Under the pieces are notes generated by a model that ran no database searches, was not told the origin of the DNA, and worked only from the letters and a program-made list of their open reading frames with translations. 64,000 nt of DNA, from NCBI RefSeq assembly GCF_006335125.1, contig NZ_VDMO01000001.1, positions 1 to 64,000 on the forward strand, in the 5' to 3' direction. Numbering within the stretch: position 1 is the first letter of the stretch; each line of letters starts with the position of its first letter. The translations under genes and the position numbers were made by a program. This document shows positions 57,895 to 64,000 of this stretch, piece by piece. This stretch comes from Deinococcus radiopugnans ATCC 19172. GTDB taxonomy: Bacteria; Deinococcota; Deinococci; Deinococcales; Deinococcaceae.

Positions 57895-60138
57895 TCACGT
57901 CTCTACCACGCGTGGATCCTGGAGAAACGCCGTCCGGCACAGATCCCTCAGGCTGTGGTTTCCCCACCGCAGCGCTCCCACGGTCAGGGCGACGTCACCG
58001 GCCCGGACGCTGAGTTCCAGCAGTCCCGGTTCGCCCTGGCCGGTCAGGGAAAACCAGTGGCCCAGGGGCAACACTCCTCCGCAGCGCTGCGCCACACCAT
58101 CGACGTCCTGATCTGGAACCGGCCCCGTCGCATAGACCAGACGTGGCCCTGCGCCGGCCTGCACCCCCAGCAGAAAGGGGGTCACCGACGCGTCAGGTTG
58201 TGCAGGACTGGCCACATCCACCCGTGCGGTCAACGTCCAGTGACCTGTGCCCTGGCCGGGCAGCGGCAGGGTCAGCAGCGGTGGCGGACCAGGGGGCCCT
58301 CGCCGCAGCACCTCCAGAAATCCGCCTTCAAGCGCCACCCGGTAGCCGCCGGGGGTGCGGACCTCATGGCGGGCGTGTGGAAGAGATTCGGGTTCACCGA
58401 CCAGCTGCGTGCAGGCGTGGCGCTGACAAGGGAGCGGCGCGTCGCCCAGGGCGCCCTGCGCCGCCTCGAGCAATTCAGGCAGGCCGGCGCGAGCGGCGTA
58501 GATCAGGCTCAAAGCCGGCCGACACGGCAGCAGTGTGGCCGCCAGACTGGCGCGGACGTCGTGGCGTTCGGACGGGGGCAGCGAGGAGGCCAGGGCGCTG
58601 CGCAGCACCTCGCTGGCGAAGGTCAGGTGGTCTTCGGTGTCGCTGATGCGGTGGGTCAGCTGCGGCAGCGTCAGCCGTTCAGCGGCTCCTGCCGGAACCA
58701 GCAGGCCGCCCAGGAGACCCTGCCGCAGAACCTCTGGGGCAGCGTCGCCCAGCAGGGTACCCGCCAGCGCTGGGTCAAATCGTCCGTAGATCTGCGCCAG
58801 CCTTGCAAACTGTTCGCGCAGAGGGCCAGAAAAGCTGGACAGATGGGCCAGCAGCCGGTCACGCACCGCCACCGGCAGCCGGGCGCCGCCGTTCAGTGAT
58901 CCGTCATGCTCGGTCAGTAGCGCCCGCACGTACATGGGGATGCCCTCCGAACGCTGCACCACCTGTGCGGCGCGGACGCGGCGCGTATTGGCGGTCGCCG
59001 CACCCTGGTTCGGCTCTGTAATCTGCTGCTCCAGAATGTGCAGCACGTTCTGCACGCTGATGGGCGGTAAGGTCAGGGCATGCAGGCGGGGTCCGGCGAA
59101 CTGGCCGAGCGCGGGCCGCAGCGCCCGAGCGACTCCAGCTGAGATGGTGCTGACCACCACCACCAGCGGCACGGGCAGGTCCAGAAGAAAGCCCAGCATG
59201 GGACCCAGCCAGTCGGGCCATTGAGCTGGATGCGGCAGGTCGTGAAAGGCGATCAGCAGCGGCTTGCCCAGCGTGACCATCAATTGCCCGAATTCGATCA
59301 GTTCGGCTTCGGGATTGTGACCATGGTTGGAGTTCAGCGGTGTGCGCTGGTCGGCGGGCAGAAGCTGCCACAGGTGCTGGGTCAGGGCCGCGAGCAGTAG
59401 AGATTGCCGTCCGGTCGTCTGAAGCTGTACGGCGGTCCAGGGCGTGTTCTGGACCACCCGGCGCAGCAGATTACGCCGGGTCTCGCTGAAGCCCTGCAAT
59501 GCGACCAGTTGCGGGCCGTCTTTGCCCTGGATCAGCACCCGCCGGAACTGCTCTTCCTGGATGGGCCACTCGAAGGTCTGAACCGCCTCATCAACGGGCG
59601 GCCGGTGTCCGCCAAGTTCCAGCCCCAGCAGGTCGGCGCGGGCCCGAACCAGTGCGGCGCAGGCCTCCTGACCCTGCTGTTCGTACCGTGACAGGACGAG
59701 CCGCAGCCGCTCCTCGATGCGGTCGTGGATCAGTTGACGCTGCTGATCCACCCACGCCTGAAAGTCCGGGGTGCCCAGATCCTCCAATCCGCTCAGGGCC
59801 GGGCCGTGCAGGTGCGAGAGCCAGCCGATCAGGTCACGTTCCTGAGCAGGATGTGGAGCCGCCAGCCAGTCATCCAGATCGGTGGGACAACTGAGCGACA
59901 GCATCGGTTGTCTGGCCGGAAAGGGATCCACCCCCCGGCTCTTGAGCCGGGTCAGTTCCACCCGCAGGTTTCTCAGCGCGTCCGGGGTCTCCCACAGCAG
60001 TCCGGCCAGATGTTCGCGGTGATAGGGGCGGCCTTCGAGCGTCAGGTAACTCAGCAGCGCCACCGACTTGCTGGACAGCTGCAGGGGCTGTTTCCCGCGG
60101 CTGGCGTGGACATGACCTAGCAGATGCATGGTAAGCAT
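57895..60138 (-). CDS. BTAD/SARP-like transcriptional regulator with extra C-terminal domain
   Basis: 747 aa from the ATG at 60138, with GGGGGAG upstream. N-terminal winged helix (about 1-75, LSSKSVALLSYLTLEGRPYHREHLA) then a short helical-repeat part to about 180, as in SARP/BTAD regulators. The middle (about 195-480) follows the STAND ATPase plan but looks inactive: the P-loop place reads GFSETRRN (216-223) without a Lys, and LLIAFHD (D300) replaces Walker B. The last 157 residues (591-747) form a beta-rich domain like a lectin or ConA-type sandwich. Such proteins control secondary metabolism or surface genes; the target is unknown. Confidence 0.72.
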   Translation of the reverse strand: MLTMHLLGHVHASRGKQPLQLSSKSVALLSYLTLEGRPYHREHLAGLLWETPDALRNLRVELTRLKSRGVDPFPARQPMLSLSCPTDLDDWLAAPHPAQERDLIGWLSHLHGPALSGLEDLGTPDFQAWVDQQRQLIHDRIEERLRLVLSRYEQQGQEACAALVRARADLLGLELGGHRPPVDEAVQTFEWPIQEEQFRRVLIQGKDGPQLVALQGFSETRRNLLRRVVQNTPWTAVQLQTTGRQSLLLAALTQHLWQLLPADQRTPLNSNHGHNPEAELIEFGQLMVTLGKPLLIAFHDLPHPAQWPDWLGPMLGFLLDLPVPLVVVVSTISAGVARALRPALGQFAGPRLHALTLPPISVQNVLHILEQQITEPNQGAATANTRRVRAAQVVQRSEGIPMYVRALLTEHDGSLNGGARLPVAVRDRLLAHLSSFSGPLREQFARLAQIYGRFDPALAGTLLGDAAPEVLRQGLLGGLLVPAGAAERLTLPQLTHRISDTEDHLTFASEVLRSALASSLPPSERHDVRASLAATLLPCRPALSLIYAARAGLPELLEAAQGALGDAPLPCQRHACTQLVGEPESLPHARHEVRTPGGYRVALEGGFLEVLRRGPPGPPPLLTLPLPGQGTGHWTLTARVDVASPAQPDASVTPFLLGVQAGAGPRLVYATGPVPDQDVDGVAQRCGGVLPLGHWFSLTGQGEPGLLELSVRAGDVALTVGALRWGNHSLRDLCRTAFLQDPRVVET

Positions 60139-60653
60139 GGCTCCCCCTGGGTCTCCAATGCTGGGCGCGGCGGTGACCAGGCGTGCCGCTCCGTCTTCTT
60201 GTGGGCCATTTCGCCTGGCGACCTGCTCGCGGCCGTCATTCGCTGCGGTTGTGTGGTAATGCATGAAGGCACTGATGGGTGACTTGAAACCGGATCGCTA
60301 CGCTACAGCGACCGCCGCCGCAACGTTAATGCTGTTGTGAGGTCATTAACATAGCATGTTGTTCTGTGTGCCGCATGCAGAAATGGCCAGGCAGCACGGA
60401 CTCGTCGGCACTGCCGGGCCATTCCACTGGCGAGGTCCGCAGCGTTAATGTCGGTGCGTGACGCCCGCGGGCCAGTAACGCTCCGGACTTCAGGTCGAGG
60501 CTCAGCGGGTCAGGGGCTGTCTTTGTTCTCGTGTTGAGTGCTGACGAGAGGTCAAGTCCTGCCGCACGACACAGGACATCGGCGCCACCTGGAGGCGGCG
60601 CCGATCGGAAGTGAAGGGCAACAGGGTTGCTGGTTGTGTTCAGGCCACCATGT
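60139..60653. other. Upstream region of the SARP-like gene with GTTAATG heptamers
   Basis: No gene is supported. The heptamer GTTAATG occurs at 60325-60331 and 60444-60450, each preceded by C, and inverted as CATTAAC at 60344-60350. This stretch is more AT-rich than its surroundings. SARP-type regulators bind repeated heptamers near promoters, so these may be sites for the adjacent regulator. No firm promoter was fixed. Confidence 0.45.
60578..60605 (-). terminator. Stem-loop after the 1018-aa secreted protein gene
   Basis: ATCGGCGCC (60578-60586) pairs with GGCGCCGAT (60597-60605) around a 10-nt loop, 48 nt past the stop on the minus strand. No T run follows. Probably an RNA end or stability element. 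Confidence 0.5.
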
Positions 60654-63600
60654 TCAGCGTGCCACCACCAGCAGCTTGAGAATCAGAACCTTACTGCCGC
60701 CGTCGCCGGTTGCCGTGACCTTGACGTCGTAGGTTCCGGGGGCCGTGCCGGCCGGCACTGTGAACTCCAGCGAGGCACGGTTGCTCTCCAGGACCGGGCT
60801 GAGGGTCTGGCCCAGCACCTCCACGCTGAGGGTACGGGCGCCCTGCGTCTGGACGGTCAATTCGACCTTGTCTCCTGGCGCGCTGGGGCCGGACGACAGG
60901 CGGCCCAGTACGGCCAGTGCGCCGCCGGTGTACGTCGTGACGGCCTGTCGGGGCGGCCGTGCCGCGCCCAGTGCAAGGGCAGGCAGGCGCTCGCCGATCT
61001 TCAGCTCGGTGCGCTGAACTTCAGTGGTCGGGACGTAGTCCTCGGGCAGGCTGGCGGGGTTGAGGGCCACGGTGTACACCCCCGGCGGCAACGTGCCCAG
61101 CCGGGCGTACCCGCGGCTGTCGGCCTGCACAGCACGTACGGCTGGACCCGACAGCGATACGCCCGCGTACGGTATGGGCAGCTCACCCGGATCGGGGGTG
61201 CCGTTGCGGTTGGTGTCGTCGAACACCAGCACTTCCAGATTGCCCACCGGCGCGAAGGCCACGTCCTGCTCCACGCGGCCATTCTCGATCACGGTGACGT
61301 TCGGTGGATCTAGCGCTTCTACCGTGGCCGGCAGCCCGCTCGGGAAGGTCAGCGGGAAGCCGCCCACCGGCGCGCGTACACTGTAGCGGCCCTGCGCGTC
61401 GGAAACGGCGGTGGCTGTATCCACCCGCACGGTGACGCCGGACAGTCCCGCCTCGCCGTCGTCGCGCTTGCCGTTCAGGTTAGTGTCCCGATACAGCATG
61501 CCTCGCACCTCGCCGCCCCGGCGGCCCCCGAAGGTTTTCACCAGGAAGTCGGGGGTGGCGATTACCCGGTTAAAGTCATAGGACACGCCCACCCGGACCC
61601 CTTGGGTCAGGGAGCCGGCCAGCAGGCTGTTGGGCGCGATCACCCGGTAGCCGGCGCTCACGCTGATTCCAGGCAGGCCCACGTCCCGGACGCCGAAGGT
61701 CAGCGCGGCCTGCTCCGGCCTGCGGCGCTCGGTGCCAGTCCAGATCTCGGCGTGGTTGAAATCCAGCCGGGTATCAATGCGGTCCGTCCACGCGCGTTCC
61801 CAACTCAGTCCCAGAGTCTGGGTGATGCTGGGGTCCTGCGGGCTGCCCACAGGTGCGCCCTGCACCGCTCCGCTGCGGCGCTCGAAGCTGTACAGCGCTG
61901 CAAAGGTGTTGCTCTTCCACACGTACGCGCCAGTTAGTGCCAGGTACACATTGTCCTGGCTTCCGCCCGCTGGCGCTGGATTGCGGTCCCATTTGACCAG
62001 GGTGTTGGCGCTCAGGGCACTGGCGCTGAGCGCGGCATTACCCTGGACCGTGTGCGCCAGTGCACCGGGCGTGTCGTCGTCGCTGGCAACCGTATAGGCT
62101 GCTGAGCCTGATAGCACTGCCCCCCGCACCCTTAAATAGGGCGAGCTCACTCCTGCTGTGGCCTGCCACTGCGTGCGGCGGCTGGGCAGGGTACCTCCTT
62201 GGATGCGGCCCGACACGTTGGCCCCGAAGCCTCCGGGGCCGTTGTACAGGCCTAGTCCGGACGCGGACCAGGTTAGCCCCCCCGGTTGCCGCTGCAGCGA
62301 GGCCGCCGCCCGGACCCCGAAGGGTTGGATACCATTCAATCCCCCTGAGACGCCCAGGGTGTGGATGCCCGACAGGCTGCCGCTGTACGTCTGGGTTACG
62401 TCGAGGGCGTTGGTCACGTAGCTTAGTTCCTCGGTAACGAATACATCGCCCTGATACCGCCCCGCTGCGCTAAAGCCTACGCCTGCCAATCCCACATTCA
62501 TGACCAGATTGGGATTCAGGCGGCGACCGTAGCGGATGCCCACAGTGTCGGTGCGCTGTGTCTCCCCGCCCTGACGAACCACGATGGTCGCGGCCTCCAC
62601 ATCCACAGGACCGCCCGCCACCTGGGTGGTCGCCCCCACCCCGACATTGTAGATTTGCCCGGCCACTAGCCGACTGTAGCGGGCCTGTGAGCGGAGTTTC
62701 CAGACGCCTTTATCGAGCGTTCCGCGGACCCCGAAGCCGTCTCTTCCTCCGTCCAGATCAGCGGTCCAACGTCCACCGTCGAGTTGCACGCCGAAGGTCG
62801 GATTGTCTGGCAGTGGCCGGACTAGGCTGCCATCCAATCCAGAGATCCGCAGGTTTCCCTCCACGTAATCGGACAGCTGGCCGCCAACGGTGGGCTGTAG
62901 GCTGTACCTCAGCGATGTGCTGCGGCCTGATGGAGACCAATCCATGTCCGCATCCAGTGCGGCCCGGACACTGAAGGTCAGGCGTGGACCACGGATGGCG
63001 TTTCCGCTGCGCCCGGCCACCGAGGTGTACACAATGTTGGTGCGCGCGCGTGCACTGATTTCCGGATTGTTGGTTGAAGTCGTCTCGAAGAAGAGGATGT
63101 AGAGATACCCCTCCGAAACCCGGTCGAGTTTCAGGGTGGCGTTGACGCTTCGCGACTCGCCGGGCTTCAGCGCAACCTCGCTGGTATCAAGTTGCGGGCG
63201 GCGGTCCACGTTGGTGATCTCCAGCCGGATGGTGTCGGTCTGGTTGCCTAGATTGGTGATCTCCAGTGGCACCGTCAGGGTCTGCCCCGGCGTCCCGCTC
63301 AGGATCTCGGGACTCCGCAGCGATACGCGCGCACGCGGCAGGACACGTACTTGGGTCTGGGCGCGGGCCACTTCCTTGCCGCCCTGTAAGATACGCAGCA
63401 CCAGCGGGGGCGAGTCCCCGGCTGGTGCCAACGCCGGAACCTGGAAGGTCACCGGAATCAAAGTGTTGCCATTTAGTTTCACTGTGCGCGTCCGCGTGAC
63501 CGGCACCCACTCAGGCGGGCTGTCTACCTGCAACTCGTAGTCGCCCTGACCCTGGGCCTGGAAGGTCAATGTCACATAGCCGCCTGGCTTCCCCTCGCGG

Positions 63601-63710
63601 GCAACTGGGGCCGTCACACTCGGTCCGCTGCCCTGCGCCGCAGCAGTCAGCGATGGCAGGGCAGGGGGCACGAGGAGCAATAACGCAAGCAAAGTGAGGC
63701 GGCGGGACAT
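60654..63710 (-). CDS. Large secreted beta-rich protein with SdrD-B-like domains
   Basis: 1018 aa from the ATG at 63710, with AAGGAG eight nt upstream. Signal peptide at about 1-25. Residues about 30-220 are Ig-like repeats (GTPGQTLTVPLEITNLGNQTD). About 225-730 is a long run of alternating strands rich in Gly, Tyr and Trp that resembles an outer-membrane barrel. Two calcium-type SdrD-B modules follow (YRDTNLNGKRDDGEAGL near 738; FDDTNRNGTPDPGELPIP near 826), then a last Ig-like domain. It probably sits in or on the outer membrane as a channel, usher-like or adhesive protein. I cannot place it in a named family. Confidence 0.7.
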   Translation of the reverse strand: MSRRLTLLALLLLVPPALPSLTAAAQGSGPSVTAPVAREGKPGGYVTLTFQAQGQGDYELQVDSPPEWVPVTRTRTVKLNGNTLIPVTFQVPALAPAGDSPPLVLRILQGGKEVARAQTQVRVLPRARVSLRSPEILSGTPGQTLTVPLEITNLGNQTDTIRLEITNVDRRPQLDTSEVALKPGESRSVNATLKLDRVSEGYLYILFFETTSTNNPEISARARTNIVYTSVAGRSGNAIRGPRLTFSVRAALDADMDWSPSGRSTSLRYSLQPTVGGQLSDYVEGNLRISGLDGSLVRPLPDNPTFGVQLDGGRWTADLDGGRDGFGVRGTLDKGVWKLRSQARYSRLVAGQIYNVGVGATTQVAGGPVDVEAATIVVRQGGETQRTDTVGIRYGRRLNPNLVMNVGLAGVGFSAAGRYQGDVFVTEELSYVTNALDVTQTYSGSLSGIHTLGVSGGLNGIQPFGVRAAASLQRQPGGLTWSASGLGLYNGPGGFGANVSGRIQGGTLPSRRTQWQATAGVSSPYLRVRGAVLSGSAAYTVASDDDTPGALAHTVQGNAALSASALSANTLVKWDRNPAPAGGSQDNVYLALTGAYVWKSNTFAALYSFERRSGAVQGAPVGSPQDPSITQTLGLSWERAWTDRIDTRLDFNHAEIWTGTERRRPEQAALTFGVRDVGLPGISVSAGYRVIAPNSLLAGSLTQGVRVGVSYDFNRVIATPDFLVKTFGGRRGGEVRGMLYRDTNLNGKRDDGEAGLSGVTVRVDTATAVSDAQGRYSVRAPVGGFPLTFPSGLPATVEALDPPNVTVIENGRVEQDVAFAPVGNLEVLVFDDTNRNGTPDPGELPIPYAGVSLSGPAVRAVQADSRGYARLGTLPPGVYTVALNPASLPEDYVPTTEVQRTELKIGERLPALALGAARPPRQAVTTYTGGALAVLGRLSSGPSAPGDKVELTVQTQGARTLSVEVLGQTLSPVLESNRASLEFTVPAGTAPGTYDVKVTATGDGGSKVLILKLLVVAR

Positions 63711-63804
63711 GCAGGGCACTCCTTCTGAATGAAACGTGGGGTCACGCCCACCGACAGCGTATTCGCCGGTCGCCGGCGTCCGTGTCCAGAGGCGGTTGTT
63801 GGGT

Positions 63805-64000
63805 TTAGGGCAGCACGAGCGCCGTAAACGCTACGTCGAACAGGTAGCTACCGCCGGCCTCTGCACCGGTCAGATCCAGCGCGAACTCGATGTTTAATGG
63901 TAGCCAGCCACCCGACGGCCCGACGTTACTGAACACCATCTGGGGCGTGCCGGTCACGTCTAGCCACGGCCCCCCGTTGACGCGGTAGTGCATCTGCTTG
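63805..64000 (-). CDS. C-terminal part of a secreted protein (partial at window end)
   Basis: The last 65 codons of a minus-strand gene whose start lies beyond base 64000. The visible part (HYRVNGGPWLDVTGTP, then a beta-rich tail ending FTALVLP) is consistent with a secreted beta-sandwich protein. It lies 95 bp upstream of the 1018-aa gene in the same direction and may form an operon with it. Family unknown. Confidence 0.6.
   Translation of the reverse strand, partial: KQMHYRVNGGPWLDVTGTPQMVFSNVGPSGGWLPLNIEFALDLTGAEAGGSYLFDVAFTALVLP

Overview
The window reads as chromosomal or large-plasmid DNA from a Deinococcus species. It is very GC-rich, and many promoters are of the leaderless type, with a TANNNT -10 box 5-7 nt before the start codon. 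The gene content is also typical: MurQ/AnmK-type wall recycling, BTAD/SARP-like regulators, secreted SdrD-B-like proteins and heavily paralogous acyl-CoA dehydrogenases. The species cannot be fixed from this sequence. No rRNA, tRNA or CRISPR array was seen.

Layout. 1-112 holds the tail of a DDE-type transposase. 242-2575 is an unusual single frame joining a clan GH-A glycosidase-like domain to an acyl-CoA dehydrogenase (ACAD) domain. A PuuD-like amidotransferase follows on the other strand. 3391-9780 (minus) is a long, tightly overlapped lipid operon. From promoter to end it encodes SDR, MaoC hydratase, a 119-aa orphan, an ACAD10/11-type ACAD, a VapBC-like toxin-antitoxin pair, SDR, an APH-fold kinase and a histidine phosphatase. 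It resembles known 4-hydroxyacyl-CoA kinase/ACAD pathways. 10178-20181 (plus) is a Pil-Chp-like chemosensory operon: response regulator, CheW, two tandem PilJ-like receptors, a ChpA-like CheA with two HPt domains, a PATAN protein and a REC-roadblock protein. No CheR or CheB is present.

20297-32229 looks like a peptidoglycan-recycling locus: NagB-II, a serine hydrolase, MurQ, a GntR regulator, two peptide-binding proteins, DppB/DppC permeases without ATPases, a methyltransferase and AnmK. A 17-bp palindrome carries the -35 boxes of both divergent promoters at gntR.

32427-45395 is mixed: a DUF1175 protein, RidA, a dienelactone hydrolase, a three-GAF histidine kinase, a tyrosine recombinase with a lox-like 12-8-12 inverted repeat beside it, an ABC exporter, RsgA, AzlCD and two secreted proteins. 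45421-51432 (minus) carries a prolyl oligopeptidase, a hot-dog-like protein, a GGDEF-EAL enzyme and an HD-GYP enzyme. 52116-57765 is a second beta-oxidation set (ACAD, SDR, acyl-CoA ligase, thiolase) beside a divergent FadR-type GntR regulator, with a palindrome in the promoter region. The end (57895-64000, minus) holds a large BTAD/SARP-like regulator with an extra C-terminal domain, a 1018-aa secreted beta-rich protein, and the tail of another protein cut by the window edge.
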